Assembly: GCA_021848385.1 (NCBI GenBank)
Contig: JAJZUQ010000003.1
Coordinates: 38,925-102,924 of the forward strand
Direction of reading: 5' to 3'
Length of the DNA: 64,000 nt
Origin: Deltaproteobacteria bacterium
Lineage (GTDB): Bacteria; Desulfobacterota; Desulfuromonadia; Geobacterales; Geobacteraceae
The position numbers and the translations under genes were made by a program. Each line of letters starts with the position of its first letter. Position 1 is the stretch's first letter. A model generated the notes under the pieces. That model saw nothing but the letters and a program-made list of their open reading frames with translations. It did no database searches and was not told where the DNA came from. This document shows, in pieces, positions 41,616-51,092 of the stretch.

Positions 41616-41639
41616 ATAAATAAAATATATGTTATTTAT
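41616..41639. promoter_or_regulatory. Candidate LysR-type binding site
   Basis: ATAAATAA-N8-TTATTTAT, a perfect 8-base inverted repeat in the middle of the 90-bp AT-rich gap between the divergent MFS and LysR genes. Confidence 0.6.
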
Positions 41640-41678
41640 AGTTTCTATAAGATATATTTATATGTCGGAGGGGTGCTT

Positions 41679-42566
41679 ATGGATATCCGGCAGGCACGAG
41701 TCTTTGTGGAAATTGTCAGGCAGGGAAGTTTCACCAAGGCGGCAGAGCATCTCCATGTCGCCCAGCCGGCCGTCAGCATGGCGATCAGGGGGCTGGAGAA
41801 CGAGTTGGAACTGACGCTTTTCAACCGGCAAGACCGCAAGATTTCCCTTACCGCCGAAGGGGAGGTGTTCCTGCGCCATGCCGAGGGACTCCTCGCCGGT
41901 CTGAAGGCTGCCGAACTGGAAATGGCCGAGATTCGCGGCCTGATCAAGGGGGAGGTGAGGGTTGGCATCCCCCCCATGATGAGCACCTACTTTTTCCCGG
42001 ACATAATCTGCGAGTTTAATAAACGGTATCCACAATTGAATCTGTCGGTGAACGGGGAAGGGGCCTGGCGGATTCAGCAGATGATCAGCCGGGGAGAGAT
42101 CGACATGGGGGTCATAACCGGCAAGGAGATTCCCGACGACCTGGAAACACGCCATTTCCGGCGTGAAGAGGTGGTGGTATGCGTTCCGCGTCAGCATCGT
42201 TTCGCGCAGCGGAGTACGATAACCCTGGAGGAATTTGCGGGGGAGCCACTGGTGTTTTTCAAGGAAGGGTACTATCTGCGGGAGCTTATCGGCGAGGTGC
42301 TGAAGGGTACGGGATCTCCCCACATCGTCTTCGAAACAAATATGTTTTCACTGGTGAAATCTCTGGTGCAGGGGGGGATGGGGATATCGACACTGCTCAG
42401 GATGGTCGTTGTCGGCGATGATGCCTTGTCGGCTGTATCACTCGACCCTCCCCTTTACATCGACCTGGTGATTGCGTGGAAGAAGCATGCCTATCTGTCC
42501 CGGGCCAACCGGGCGTTCGTCGACTTTCTGCTGGAACGGACCAAAGGGTATGACAACCTACGGTAA
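41679..42566 (+). CDS. LysR-family transcriptional regulator
   Basis: A 295-residue LysR regulator. N-terminal winged helix: DIRQARVFVEIVRQGSFTKAAEHLHVAQPAVSMAIRGLENEL; then the two-lobed effector domain (GEVRVGIPPMMSTYFFPDII and onwards). GGAGGGG precedes ATG 41679 with proper spacing; an upstream GTG adds two residues. It probably controls the divergent YnfM-like exporter; the effector is unknown. Confidence 0.93.
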   Translation: MDIRQARVFVEIVRQGSFTKAAEHLHVAQPAVSMAIRGLENELELTLFNRQDRKISLTAEGEVFLRHAEGLLAGLKAAELEMAEIRGLIKGEVRVGIPPMMSTYFFPDIICEFNKRYPQLNLSVNGEGAWRIQQMISRGEIDMGVITGKEIPDDLETRHFRREEVVVCVPRQHRFAQRSTITLEEFAGEPLVFFKEGYYLRELIGEVLKGTGSPHIVFETNMFSLVKSLVQGGMGISTLLRMVVVGDDALSAVSLDPPLYIDLVIAWKKHAYLSRANRAFVDFLLERTKGYDNLR

Positions 42567-42580
42567 GTCGCGTCCTTCCC

Positions 42581-42733
42581 TTATGTGGTCTCTTCTTCCT
42601 CGACAGGCTGCTCCGGAGTTTCATCTGTCTGCTCAAGGCTCTTTTCCCGCTTGCGTTGCAGTTTTTCCTCGTTTTTCTTCTTCCGGTCCAACTCTTTCTG
42701 CCGTTTTTGAAACTGGAAATTCGGTTTTGCCAT
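42581..42733 (-). CDS. Small basic lysine-rich protein
   Basis: A 50-residue open frame starting MAKPNFQFQKRQKELDRKKK, continuing with Lys/Arg/Glu-rich helix and ending in an acidic tail (EQPVEEEETT). CAGGAG lies nine bases upstream. Very similar short proteins of unknown function are common in proteobacteria. It converges with the LysR gene, and the terminator of the cold-shock gene lies just upstream of it, so it probably has its own promoter or depends on read-through. Confidence 0.7.
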   Translation of the reverse strand: MAKPNFQFQKRQKELDRKKKNEEKLQRKREKSLEQTDETPEQPVEEEETT

Positions 42734-42773
42734 AGGGTTAGCTCCTGGATTTCTGGGGGAATACGGTAAAAAA

Positions 42774-42797
42774 AAGCCCCGGATTTCTCCGGGGCTT
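42774..42797 (-). terminator. Rho-independent terminator of the cold-shock gene
   Basis: AAGCCCCGGA / TCCGGGGCTT forms a perfect 10-bp stem; on the minus strand it is followed by a run of T. Confidence 0.93.
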
Positions 42798-42820
42798 TCC
42801 AGGTTTCGACTCGGGACTAT

Positions 42821-43021
42821 TTATACCCGTGTCACATTCGCAGCTTGAAGCCCTTTCGGACCCTTGGTTACTTCGAACGTCACACGATCGCCTTCGGCAA
42901 GCGATTTGAATCCGTCACCACTGATGGCGGAAAAATGACAAAATACATCTTCACCGTTTTCCTGCTCAAGAAACCCAAAACCCTTCGCATCGTTAAACCA
43001 TTTTACTGTTCCGTTTACCAT
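42821..43021 (-). CDS. Cold-shock protein (CspA family)
   Basis: A 66-residue single cold-shock domain: RNP1 appears as KGFGFLEQ and RNP2 as DVFCHFSAI (a cysteine replaces the usual valine or isoleucine). It binds single-stranded RNA as a chaperone and antiterminator. CAGGAGA precedes the ATG. The upstream region (43022-43190) is long and AT-rich with TTGACA at 43107-43112 on this strand, giving an untranslated leader of roughly 60-70 bases; family members often use such leaders for cold control. Confidence 0.95.
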   Translation of the reverse strand: MVNGTVKWFNDAKGFGFLEQENGEDVFCHFSAISGDGFKSLAEGDRVTFEVTKGPKGLQAANVTRV

Positions 43022-43190
43022 TGTGTTCTTTCTCCTGATACTTCTTCTTAGTTTTGTCCGGCTTTATTTCCGAACGTATGTCACCCTAACAGTTTTCATT
43101 CTGCAATGTCAATCTATTTAATCGGGTGGCTACAGGAAAAATACTTAAATATTGTAAGCGTGGTGTTTTGCCGGTGTATAATGCAGAAAA

Positions 43191-43361
43191 ATGGCAATGA
43201 AAATAGTTGGATACATCGATCCTCCCCATAAGCTGAAAAATTTCCATTCCCACGTTAGATCCAGACAGGAAATCAAATGGGGGCAAAACCGCAGCAGCAG
43301 TAGCGTCAACGTAATATGTCTTGCTAAAAACGGTGTATTGGATCATTCTACAAAAATCTGA
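43191..43361 (+). CDS. Possible short open frame or gene remnant
   Basis: A 56-residue frame starting MAMKIVGYIDPPHKLKNFHS, with HSH and tryptophan, in an otherwise AT-rich 447-bp gap between the cold-shock and DUF3553 genes. It lacks a ribosome site and matches nothing I recognise. The opposite strand also has an open frame of 86 codons here. Either may be chance. Confidence 0.2.
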   Translation: MAMKIVGYIDPPHKLKNFHSHVRSRQEIKWGQNRSSSSVNVICLAKNGVLDHSTKI

Positions 43362-43468
43362 AAACTCCGCATATCTAAAAGAGAAATGAGATTTAGCTGC
43401 GGTTGATGTTGAAGTACAGAGTTCAAAGCAGAACCCACCACTCCTTCAGATTAGACGAGGTCGGACCA

Positions 43469-43732
43469 ATGATTATCAAGACAGGCAAGTTTGTAAGTCA
43501 CGCGGGCGCGTTGCAGTGGGGCGCCGGCAAGGTGTTGGATGTGAATGACCACAGGGCAACGATCCAGTTCAGCGACGGCATAAGCCGGAAAATAGCTGTC
43601 ACCCATTTTGGTACCCTGCAACCGGCCGAAGCTGCCTCCTATCTGCCTCCTCCGGAAGTTGTTGCCGTCGTGAAAGCCCGCCCGGCACCCAGAAAGGCAA
43701 AAAAGAAAACGGTCGCTCCCGTCGAAGGTTAA
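43469..43732 (+). CDS. DUF3553-like small protein
   Basis: An 87-residue protein whose first 55 residues (MIIKTGKFVSHAGALQWGAGKV, then RATIQFSDGISRKIAVTHF) match the DUF3553 pattern of a small beta-barrel with WGxGxV. The remainder is a Pro/Ala/Lys-rich basic tail (RPAPRKAKKK) that could touch nucleic acid. Function unknown. The frame is open to 43403 but the ATG at 43469 begins the conserved region. A strong terminator follows at 43815. Confidence 0.7.
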   Translation: MIIKTGKFVSHAGALQWGAGKVLDVNDHRATIQFSDGISRKIAVTHFGTLQPAEAASYLPPPEVVAVVKARPAPRKAKKKTVAPVEG

Positions 43733-43787
43733 TGCCTGAAATCCATTAACGCTGGATGCCAGGCGGGAAAACCCGGCTCATAACTAC

Positions 43788-43806
43788 GATGTGACAACGT
43801 CACATC
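43788..43806. promoter_or_regulatory. Palindrome GATGTGAC-AAC-GTCACATC
   Basis: Perfect 8-3-8 inverted repeat containing TGTGAC/GTCACA, close to CRP/FNR-family half-sites but one base too tight for a standard CRP box. It lies between the DUF3553 stop and its terminator, 210 bases ahead of the TetR gene. Confidence 0.45.
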
Positions 43807-43814
43807 CCATGAAC

Positions 43815-43858
43815 AACGAAAGCCCCCTTCCTCTCGGAACCGGGGCTTTCGTTTTTTT
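43815..43858 (+). terminator. Rho-independent terminator
   Basis: AACGAAAGCCCC pairs perfectly with GGGGCTTTCGTT over 12 bp and is followed by T's to 43858. Confidence 0.93.
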
Positions 43859-43940
43859 CTGAAATGGGGAACTGCCCGATTGATAAACGAAACATCTCCG
43901 GTGCAGACCATGTATCATCTTGAGCACCGGTAAAAAAACA

Positions 43941-43987
43941 TTGACAAGGATATTGTATGGTTATAGTTTGGAATGAATGTTCATTCC
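43941..43987 (+). promoter_or_regulatory. Promoter and operator of the TetR-RND operon
   Basis: TTGACA (43941-43946) with TATAGT/TAGTTT about 15-17 bases on, followed by the perfect palindrome GGAATGAA-TG-TTCATTCC (43970-43987), 13 bases before the TetR start. The T-N-CATTC style matches TetR/AcrR operators. Confidence 0.8.
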
Positions 43988-44000
43988 GAGGAGCTGCTGT

Positions 44001-44576
44001 ATGGTAAAATGTGAGAAAAAAGATGAGATACTTCGCGCTGCCCTGGAACTTATTGCCGAGCATGGGTTCCATGGTGCCCCCATGGCGTTGATCGCCGAGC
44101 GGGCAGGGGTGGGAGCAGGGACGATCTACCGGTATTTCGAGAACAAGGATGTGCTCATCAATGAGTTGTTCCGGGAGGTAGAAGACAAAATCAAAACGTG
44201 CATCCTGACGGGATACTCGACGGAGCGACCTATCCGGGAACGTTTTCTTCATCTGAACAGAGAGTTGTTCCGTTACTTCATCGGTTCTCCTCTCCATTTC
44301 CGTTATGTGGAACAGTTCCACAATTCACCCTATGGCGTTGCCTGCCGCAGAAACAAGATCCTCGGCGAATCGGACAACAAGGACGTATTCCAGAAACTCT
44401 TCGAAGACGGGCTTGCCCAGCAGGTTATGAAGGATCTGCCCATTCTTATCCTCTTTTCCCTGGCGTTCGGTCCCCTGATCTCTTCGGTAAGGGATCATAT
44501 TCTCGGTTTCTTTGATCTGACCGACACGCTGATTGATCAGATCACCGAGGCGTGCTGGGACGGGATAAAACGGTAA
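44001..44576 (+). CDS. TetR/AcrR-family repressor
   Basis: A 191-residue TetR protein: EILRAALELIAEHGFHGAPMALIAERAGVGAGTIYRYFENKDVL is the DNA-binding domain, followed by a helical ligand domain. GAGGAG sets the start at ATG 44001. The palindrome at 43970-43987 overlaps its promoter, so it is probably self-regulating. It heads the cluster small membrane peptide, adaptor, RND pump, outer-membrane channel on the same strand, and should repress those genes until a pump substrate binds. Confidence 0.92.
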   Translation: MVKCEKKDEILRAALELIAEHGFHGAPMALIAERAGVGAGTIYRYFENKDVLINELFREVEDKIKTCILTGYSTERPIRERFLHLNRELFRYFIGSPLHFRYVEQFHNSPYGVACRRNKILGESDNKDVFQKLFEDGLAQQVMKDLPILILFSLAFGPLISSVRDHILGFFDLTDTLIDQITEACWDGIKR

Positions 44577-44675
44577 GGGGATGCATCGGATTAAGCAATC
44601 ACCGTGTTGCCGTTCACTTCGTATGCGACGTCAGACGATGGCACACCGTCAAACAGCAGATAGGACCAGGTCAGT

Positions 44676-44753
44676 ATGAATATTTTCATTGCCGTTACGG
44701 TGGCGACCTGGGCGCTTGTCGCCATTATTGCGTTCACGAAAAAAGACAAATAG
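44676..44753 (+). CDS. Possible 25-residue membrane peptide
   Basis: MNIFIAVTVATWALVAIIAF followed by TKKDK: one transmembrane helix with a short basic tail, in the gap between the tetR and adaptor genes. Its shape recalls AcrZ, a 49-residue helix that binds AcrB, and similar single-helix peptides, but there is no sequence similarity I can claim. The ribosome site (CCAGGTCAGT) is modest. A hairpin with T-run follows before the adaptor gene. Confidence 0.4.
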   Translation: MNIFIAVTVATWALVAIIAFTKKDK

Positions 44754-44778
44754 CCGGCTGGATTCCAGCCACGTATCT

Positions 44779-44805
44779 CCAGCCGTCTCGGGCTGGCAAT
44801 TTTTT
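44779..44805 (+). terminator. Hairpin with T-run ahead of the adaptor gene
   Basis: CCAGCC (44779-44784) pairs with GGCTGG (44791-44796), then CAA and six T. Lying 18 bases before the adaptor start, within the presumed operon, it could attenuate read-through from tetR or cap the peptide gene's transcript. Confidence 0.6.
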
Positions 44806-44822
44806 AAATCATTGAGGTGTTT

Positions 44823-46016
44823 ATGCAAACCACGAGCAGAACGAAGCTGATTGCAGTCGCTGGGATTCTGATTGCCGGAGTGATGGTGACCGGATGCGGG
44901 AAGAAAAACAAAGACAACCGTCCACCAAGTGGTCCTCCCGAAGTCGGCGTCGTGGTGGTCAAACCCGAACGGGTGGCTCTGACCACCGAACTGCCCGGTC
45001 GGACAGCGGCTTATATGATCGCCGAAGTTCGGCCTCAGGTGAGCGGGATCATCCAGAAGCGGGTTTTCACCGAGGGGAGCGATGTCAAGGCGGGGCAGGT
45101 GCTCTATCAGATCGATCCGGCAACCTATCAGGCTGCCTACGCCAGTGCAAAGGCGGCCGAGTCCAGGGCGGAGGCCACCCTGAGCACGGTACGGCTCAAG
45201 GCTGAACGCTATCGGGACCTCGTAAAGATCAAGGCGGTCAGCCAACAGGATAACGACGATGCCCAAGCTTCCCTCAAGCAGGCCGAGGCAGATGTGGCGG
45301 CGACCAAGGCAGCGGTGGAGACGGCCCGGATCAACCTTGCCTATACCAGGGTAACCGCCCCCATCTCCGGTCGGATCGGCCGGTCTACCGTGACCAATGG
45401 TGCGTTGGTAACTGCCAACCAGCCGGCGGCGCTGGCTACCATCCAGCAGATCAGCACCATGTATGTGGATGTGGTTCAATCCAGTTCCGACATACTGCGC
45501 CTTAAACAGAGCCTGGCCAGCGGCCTTCTGAAAAAAGACAACGCCGGTCAGGCGAGGGTAAAGCTGTTGCTGGAGGATGGTACTCCCTATCCGGTGTCCG
45601 GCACCCTCAAGTTCTCAGAAGTCACCGTTGACCAGAGTACCGGCTCAGTGACCTTGAGGGCTGTTTTCTCCAACCCGAAACAGACATTGTTGCCGGGCAT
45701 GTTTGTTCGCGCCATTCTGGAGGAAGGGGTAAATGAACAGGCGATCCTGGTGCCCCAGCGCGGTGTTACCCGTGATCCGAAAGGTGACGCCATGGTCTTT
45801 GTGGTGGGGGCAGAAGAAAAAGTAGAACCGCGAATCATCAAGGTCGCCCGAACTGTCGGGGATAACTGGCTGGTAAGCGATGGGCTCAAGACGGGTGACC
45901 GCATCATTCTGGAAGGAATCCAGAAGGCACGCCCCGGCACTCAGGTTAAGGCGGTGCCGTTTGGTGCCACTCCCGCTGCTGCTGCGCCCGTTGCTGCACC
46001 AGCAGGAAAGAAATAA
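44823..46016 (+). CDS. RND periplasmic adaptor lipoprotein (AcrA-like)
   Basis: A 397-residue AcrA-type adaptor anchored by lipid: signal peptide with lipobox VTGC (Cys about 25). The lipoyl halves (RPQVSGIIQKRVFTEGSDVKAGQVLYQIDP and INLAYTRVTAPISGRIGRSTVTNGALV), coiled-coil hairpin, beta-barrel and membrane-proximal domain are all present, closely patterned on AcrA/MexA. The C-terminus is Ala/Pro-rich. ATG 44823 is used; an upstream GTG adds two residues. It links the downstream AcrB-like pump with the NodT-type channel. Confidence 0.94.
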   Translation: MQTTSRTKLIAVAGILIAGVMVTGCGKKNKDNRPPSGPPEVGVVVVKPERVALTTELPGRTAAYMIAEVRPQVSGIIQKRVFTEGSDVKAGQVLYQIDPATYQAAYASAKAAESRAEATLSTVRLKAERYRDLVKIKAVSQQDNDDAQASLKQAEADVAATKAAVETARINLAYTRVTAPISGRIGRSTVTNGALVTANQPAALATIQQISTMYVDVVQSSSDILRLKQSLASGLLKKDNAGQARVKLLLEDGTPYPVSGTLKFSEVTVDQSTGSVTLRAVFSNPKQTLLPGMFVRAILEEGVNEQAILVPQRGVTRDPKGDAMVFVVGAEEKVEPRIIKVARTVGDNWLVSDGLKTGDRIILEGIQKARPGTQVKAVPFGATPAAAAPVAAPAGKK

Positions 46017-46029
46017 CTACACTATAATC

Positions 46030-46172
46030 TGCCACAGAGTCACAGAAGACACGGAGAATCAAAAGACGGATCTTTCCGAGAACAAAGCACAGACAGTTTT
46101 GTGAGTGTCTCCACGGATTGCTTTTAGTTTTTCTCTTGCCTGCTCTGCGTCTCTGTGGCGAAAAGGTTTTGG
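46030..46172. repeat. Imperfect inverted repeat within the efflux operon
   Basis: GCCACAGAGTCACAG (from 46030) faces CTCTGCGTCTCTGTGGC (to about 46161), the CTCTGTGGCGAAAAGG class of dispersed intergenic repeat. It fills most of the 177-bp gap between adaptor and pump genes. Confidence 0.6.
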
Positions 46173-46193
46173 ATTTTTTAATAAGGAGCTCCC

Positions 46194-49100
46194 ATGCCTC
46201 GCTTTTTCATCAACCGCCCCATCTTTGCCTGGGTAATTGCCATCATGGTCATGCTGGCCGGTCTGCTGGCGATCAAGACCCTGCCGGTTTCCCAGTATCC
46301 TCCCATCGCCCCCCCCCAGATCACTATCAATGCCATGTATCCCGGCGCCTCGGCCCAGACCGTGCAGGATACGGTCACTCAGGTGATAGAACAGAAGCTG
46401 AACGGCATTGACAATCTGATCTACATGTCGTCCACCAGTGACTCGGCCGGTGCCATTGCCATCAACCTGACGTTCAAGGCCGGCACAGACCCGAATATTG
46501 CCCAGGTTCAGGTGCAGAACAAGCTGCAGCTCGCCACGCCGCTCCTCCCCCAGATTGTCCAGCGCCAGGGGATCCAGGTAGTCAAGTCTACTAAGAACTT
46601 TCTGTTGATAGTCGGTCTCGTCTCCGAAGACGGCTCCATGGACCGGCCGGCCCTGACCGACTACATGGTGGCCAATGTTCAGGACATCATCAGCCGGACG
46701 GAAGGGGTCGGCGAGGTAACGGTCTTCGGCTCCCAGAACGCCATGCGGATCTGGGTGAACCCTGCCAAACTGAACAACTTTCATCTGACCACCAACGATG
46801 TGATTGCGGCAGTTCAGTCCCAGAACGCCCAGGTGTCCGCCGGCCAGTTCGGCGGTAATCCGGCACCGCAGGGTCAGCAGCTGAACGCCACCATCACGGC
46901 CCGCACTCTGCTGCAGACTCCGGAGCAGTTTGATGCCATCGTCCTGCGCACCAACCCTGACGGCTCGACAGTCAAGCTTAAAGATGTGGCTGACTGTAAA
47001 ATAGGCACGGAGAATTACGACATCGAGGCCCGCTACAAAGGCAAACCGATGGGAGGCATGGCCCTCCGGCTTGCGGCCGGCGCCAATGCCCTGGACACTG
47101 CCAATAGGGTCAAGGCGAAGATGGCGGAGTTGTCGAAATTCTTTCCCCAAGGTGTACAGGTGGTCTACCCCTACGACACCACCCCCTTTGTCAAGATATC
47201 CATCGAAGAGGTTGTCCAGACCCTGATTGAGGCGGTCTTCCTGGTTTTTGTCATCATGTTCCTCTTCCTGCAGAACATCCGTGCCACCCTGATCCCCACC
47301 ATCGCCGTGCCGGTGGTGCTACTCGGTACCATGGGGGTGCTGTCGGTGGCCGGTTTCTCCATCAATACCCTGACCATGTTCGCCCTGGTCATCGTCATCG
47401 GCCTATTGGTGGACGATGCCATCGTTGTCGTAGAGAACGTGGAACGGATCATGTCTGAAGAAGGGTTGCCTCCTAAAGAGGCCACCATCAAGTCCATGGG
47501 ACAGATTACCGGCGCTCTCTGGGGCATTGCCACCGTCCTTACGGCGGTCTTCCTCCCCATGGCTTTCTTCGGCGGTTCAACCGGTGTCATCTACCGCCAG
47601 TTTTCCATTACCATCATCTCCGCCATGATTCTGTCGGTGTTGACAGCGATGATTCTGACACCTGCGCTGTGCGCCACCCTGCTCAAACCGGTGGAGAAAG
47701 GGCATGAAGCCTGCGAGAAAGGCTGGTTCTGCCCCTTCTTCCGCTGGTTTAATAAAGTATTTGACTTCTGCAGGACGAAGTATCAAGGGATCGTCGGTCG
47801 CTCCTTTGGCAAACCGCTGCGCTACCTGGTAGTGTACGGCGCTATCGTGGCGGCCATGGCCTTCTTTTTCCTGCGGCTACCCACCGCCTTCCTGCCGGAT
47901 GAAGACCAGGGATTCATCATCTGCCAGGTGCAGTTGCCTGCCGGTGCCACCCAGGAGCGGACCGTGAAGGTGATTGAGCAGCTTGAACACCATTTTCTGG
48001 AAGATGAGAAAAAATCAGTAGAGACAATCATCACCGTCGCCGGCTTCAGTTTTGCCGGGCGGGGCCAGAATATGGGGCTGGCCTTTGTCCGGCTCAAAGA
48101 CTGGAAGCTGCGAAAAAGCGCTGACCTGAAGGCACCGGCTGTTGCCGCCCGGGCCATGGCGGCCTTTTCCAAGTACAAAGACGGTCTGGCCTTTGCCTTT
48201 TCACCACCGGCGGTGGTGGAACTGGGGCAGGCCAACGGCTTTGATCTCCAGTTGCAGGACCGTGGTGGCCTGGGGCATGAAAAGCTGATGGAGGCGCGCA
48301 ACCAGTTGCTGGGGATGGCCATGAAAAACCCCAAACTGATAGCGGTCCGCCCCAACGGCCAGGATGATTCTCCCCAGTTCAAGCTGGATATCGATGACGT
48401 GCGGGCAGGGGCTCTCGGGGTTTCCCTGAATGATGTCAACAACGTGCTGTCCACCGCCTGGGGGAGTTCTTACGTCAACGACTTTATCCAGAACGGCAGG
48501 GTAAAGAAGGTCTATCTCCAGGCGGACGCCAAATACCGGATGCTGCCGGAGGATATCAACCGCTGGTATGTAAGCAACAAAACCGGAGAGATGGTCCCTT
48601 TTTCAGCCTTTGCCACCGCCCACTGGCAGTATGGCTCACCCCGCCTGGAGCGCTATAACGGCATCCCGTCGGTTGAGATCATGGGGCAGGCGGCCCCTGG
48701 CGTGAGCACCGGCGAGGCCATGACAGAGATGGAAAAGATGGCTGCCAAACTGCCGGCCGGCATCGGTTACGAATGGACCGGCCTCTCCTATGAGGAAAAA
48801 AATGCCGGCGCGCAGGCCCCGGCCCTCTATGCCATCTCACTTCTGGTGGTGTTCCTCTCCGTGGCGGCACTGTATGAAAGCTGGACCATCCCCTTTGTAA
48901 ACCTGCTGATGCTGCCTCTGGGCCTGGTGGGGGCGGTTACGGCGGTTACGTTGCGGATGCTCCCCAACGACGTCTATCTCCAGATCGGCCTGCTCACTAC
49001 CGTGGGACTTTCCACCAAGAACGCCATCCTGATCATCCAGTTCATCAAGGCCCAGTTACATGAGGGCCATGAGCTGGTCGAGGCCACCCTGACGGCGGTG

Positions 49101-49361
49101 AAGATCCGGCTCCGCCCGGTCATCATGACCTCACTGGCCTTCTTCTTCGGCACCCTGCCGCTGGCCCTTACCAAGGGGGCCGGAGCCGCAGCGCAGAACG
49201 CCATCGGTACCGCCGTAACCGGCGGACTGCTCTCGGCCACCTTCATCGACCTGATCTTTATTCCGTTCTTCTTTGTGATGGTGTCGCGACTGTTCGGCCG
49301 GAAAAAATACACGCAGCATGCCGGGAAACCAGCTGTTGCCAATGTTACGGAGGAACAGTGA
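46194..49361 (+). CDS. RND multidrug efflux transporter (AcrB-like, HAE1)
   Basis: A 1055-residue proton-driven efflux transporter with textbook AcrB features: [18 protein letters not shown]-terminus, [23 protein letters not shown] porter start, relay aspartates in [19 protein letters not shown] near residue 405, [15 protein letters not shown], and the conserved [21 protein letters not shown] helix. Twelve membrane helices and two large periplasmic loops. With the adaptor upstream and channel 1 base downstream it forms a complete tripartite pump, probably for hydrophobic drugs, solvents or bile-type amphiphiles. Confidence 0.96.
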   Translation: MPRFFINRPIFAWVIAIMVMLAGLLAIKTLPVSQYPPIAPPQITINAMYPGASAQTVQDTVTQVIEQKLNGIDNLIYMSSTSDSAGAIAINLTFKAGTDPNIAQVQVQNKLQLATPLLPQIVQRQGIQVVKSTKNFLLIVGLVSEDGSMDRPALTDYMVANVQDIISRTEGVGEVTVFGSQNAMRIWVNPAKLNNFHLTTNDVIAAVQSQNAQVSAGQFGGNPAPQGQQLNATITARTLLQTPEQFDAIVLRTNPDGSTVKLKDVADCKIGTENYDIEARYKGKPMGGMALRLAAGANALDTANRVKAKMAELSKFFPQGVQVVYPYDTTPFVKISIEEVVQTLIEAVFLVFVIMFLFLQNIRATLIPTIAVPVVLLGTMGVLSVAGFSINTLTMFALVIVIGLLVDDAIVVVENVERIMSEEGLPPKEATIKSMGQITGALWGIATVLTAVFLPMAFFGGSTGVIYRQFSITIISAMILSVLTAMILTPALCATLLKPVEKGHEACEKGWFCPFFRWFNKVFDFCRTKYQGIVGRSFGKPLRYLVVYGAIVAAMAFFFLRLPTAFLPDEDQGFIICQVQLPAGATQERTVKVIEQLEHHFLEDEKKSVETIITVAGFSFAGRGQNMGLAFVRLKDWKLRKSADLKAPAVAARAMAAFSKYKDGLAFAFSPPAVVELGQANGFDLQLQDRGGLGHEKLMEARNQLLGMAMKNPKLIAVRPNGQDDSPQFKLDIDDVRAGALGVSLNDVNNVLSTAWGSSYVNDFIQNGRVKKVYLQADAKYRMLPEDINRWYVSNKTGEMVPFSAFATAHWQYGSPRLERYNGIPSVEIMGQAAPGVSTGEAMTEMEKMAAKLPAGIGYEWTGLSYEEKNAGAQAPALYAISLLVVFLSVAALYESWTIPFVNLLMLPLGLVGAVTAVTLRMLPNDVYLQIGLLTTVGLSTKNAILIIQFIKAQLHEGHELVEATLTAVKIRLRPVIMTSLAFFFGTLPLALTKGAGAAAQNAIGTAVTGGLLSATFIDLIFIPFFFVMVSRLFGRKKYTQHAGKPAVANVTEEQ

Positions 49362-49362
49362 T

Positions 49363-50832
49363 ATGAGAAGACAAACTTTTAGCGCCGAGACGCTGGGGTG
49401 CAAAGAAAAACCGTGCGTCGGGCTCCGTAGTGTAATTGTTGGTACTGCTCTGCTTGCCCTCACCGGCTGCACCATGGCTCCCGGTTACACCCGTCCCGAT
49501 GCGCCGGTATCGGCCACCTGGCCCAACGGTCCGGCATACAAGGCCGAGGCTGCCAAACCCGCCGGGAAGCCGGTTGCTGACATCCCCTGGCAGGAGTTCT
49601 TTGTCGATGGCCAGCTGCGGAAACTGATTGCCATGGCGCTGGAGAACAACCGCGATCTGCGCGTTGCCGCCCTCAATATCGAGCGGTCCCGGGCTCAGTA
49701 CCAGATCCGGCGCGCAGATCTCGTGCCGCACGTAGATGCCAATGCAGCCGGTACTTTCCAACGCCTGTCGAAAGACTTCTCGGGGACAGGGGTGCCGGTG
49801 AACATCCATCAGTACACTGTCGGTCTCGGCGTCAGCTCCTATGAACTCGACCTGTTCGGCCGGGTGCAAAGCCTCAAGGATCAGGCCCTGGAGCAGTATC
49901 TCTCAACCGAACAGGCGCGGCGCAGTGTGCAGATCAGCCTGGTTTCCCAGGTCGCCGGCACCTGGCTTGCCCTGGCCGCTGACCGTGAACGGCTGCAGCT
50001 TGCCAAGGAGACTCTGACGAGCCAGCAGTCCTCCTACCAGCTCACCAAAAGCCGCTTCGAGGCAGGCGTCTCCTCTGCCCTCGATCTCAATCAGTCCCAG
50101 ACCAGCGTTGATACGGCGCGGGTAGATATCGCCCGTTTCACCACCCTGGTGGCCCAGGACGAGAATGCCCTGAATCTGGTGGTCGGGTCGCCGGTTCCGG
50201 CTGACCTCCTTCCCTTATCCCTCTCCGAAACGCTTACCGCGTTGAAGGACCTGTCTCCCGGGCTGCCGTCCGACGTCCTGCTCAGTCGTCCCGACATCCT
50301 CCAGGCCGAAAATCTTCTCAAGGGGGCCAACGCCAATATCGGTGCCGCGCGGGCGGCGTTCTTCCCGCGCATCACGCTCGTTTCTTCCGTAGGCTTCGGC
50401 AGCGAAGATCTGGGGGGGCTCTTCACGTCAGATTCCTTTGTCTGGAAATTCGCACCCCAGATTTCTCTCCCCATCTTTGACGGTGGCAGCAACCGGGCCA
50501 ATCTGAAGGTGTCGGAAGTGGACCGGGACATTGCCGTTGCCCAGTACGAAAAGGCGATCCAGACCGCCTTCCGGGAAGTGGCGGACTCCCTTGCCCAGCG
50601 CGGGACCATCGACGACCAGCTGGCGGCGCAGCAGTCCCTCACCGACGCCACCTCCGAGAGCTACAAGCTTTCCCTGGCCCGTTACGAAAAAGGGGTCGAC
50701 AGCTACCTGAATGTCCTCGACTCACAGCGCTCCCTCTACAGTGCCCAGCAGAACCTGATCGGGGTCCGGCTGAACCGGTTGACGAATCTGGTTACGCTTT
50801 ACAAGGTGTTGGGGGGTGGAGCCAGCGAGTGA
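49363..50832 (+). CDS. NodT-family outer-membrane efflux lipoprotein
   Basis: A 489-residue outer-membrane factor of the NodT/OprM type. The N-terminal signal ([18 protein letters not shown]) ends in a lipobox with the lipidated Cys; two OEP repeats follow ([55 protein letters not shown]). GGAGGA sets the start at ATG 49363, just after the pump stop. It makes the outer-membrane trimeric duct. Its stop overlaps a GTG that may start a small secreted protein. Confidence 0.94.
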   Translation: MRRQTFSAETLGCKEKPCVGLRSVIVGTALLALTGCTMAPGYTRPDAPVSATWPNGPAYKAEAAKPAGKPVADIPWQEFFVDGQLRKLIAMALENNRDLRVAALNIERSRAQYQIRRADLVPHVDANAAGTFQRLSKDFSGTGVPVNIHQYTVGLGVSSYELDLFGRVQSLKDQALEQYLSTEQARRSVQISLVSQVAGTWLALAADRERLQLAKETLTSQQSSYQLTKSRFEAGVSSALDLNQSQTSVDTARVDIARFTTLVAQDENALNLVVGSPVPADLLPLSLSETLTALKDLSPGLPSDVLLSRPDILQAENLLKGANANIGAARAAFFPRITLVSSVGFGSEDLGGLFTSDSFVWKFAPQISLPIFDGGSNRANLKVSEVDRDIAVAQYEKAIQTAFREVADSLAQRGTIDDQLAAQQSLTDATSESYKLSLARYEKGVDSYLNVLDSQRSLYSAQQNLIGVRLNRLTNLVTLYKVLGGGASE

Positions 50833-51017
50833 CCATTGCACCATGCGTCATACTCCTCGTTGCTCTTCCCCTGCTGCCTGTGGTGGGAGCTGGGCGAGGC
50901 GCCTGTGCCGAACAGGTCAGCCCGCCCGCCTCCCTACCCGATTCAACCATCTCCGAAGCATATAAACCAAGCCAGGCTGATTCTTCCCTTGAACAATGCA
51001 CGTGGGATTGCATCTAG
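50829..51017 (+). CDS. Possible small exported protein
   Basis: A 62-residue frame beginning at a GTG that overlaps the channel stop as GTGA, so it could be made by translational coupling. The first 27 residues look like a signal peptide ([22 protein letters not shown]), leaving about 35 residues with two cysteines near the end (QCTWDC). I recognise no family. It may be a real accessory of the pump or a chance frame. Confidence 0.4.
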   Translation: MTIAPCVILLVALPLLPVVGAGRGACAEQVSPPASLPDSTISEAYKPSQADSSLEQCTWDCI

Positions 51018-51062
51018 CCGGTGGAGATCTCCCTTGCCGCCAAGGTGTAAAAAAACTTGACA

Positions 51063-51084
51063 TTTAGTTGTCATGTCAACTAAA
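51063..51084 (+). promoter_or_regulatory. MarR-type operator overlapping promoter
   Basis: Perfect inverted repeat TTTAGTTG-N6-CAACTAAA, overlapping TTGACA (51057-51062) and ending 8 bases before the MarR start. Typical MarR autoregulatory geometry. Confidence 0.8.
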
Positions 51085-51092
51085 CTTGAAAC

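Noticed and set aside
43086..43346. An 86-codon minus-strand frame upstream of the cold-shock gene
   Set aside because: No ribosome site, overlaps the probable promoter of the cold-shock gene, and no recognisable protein.
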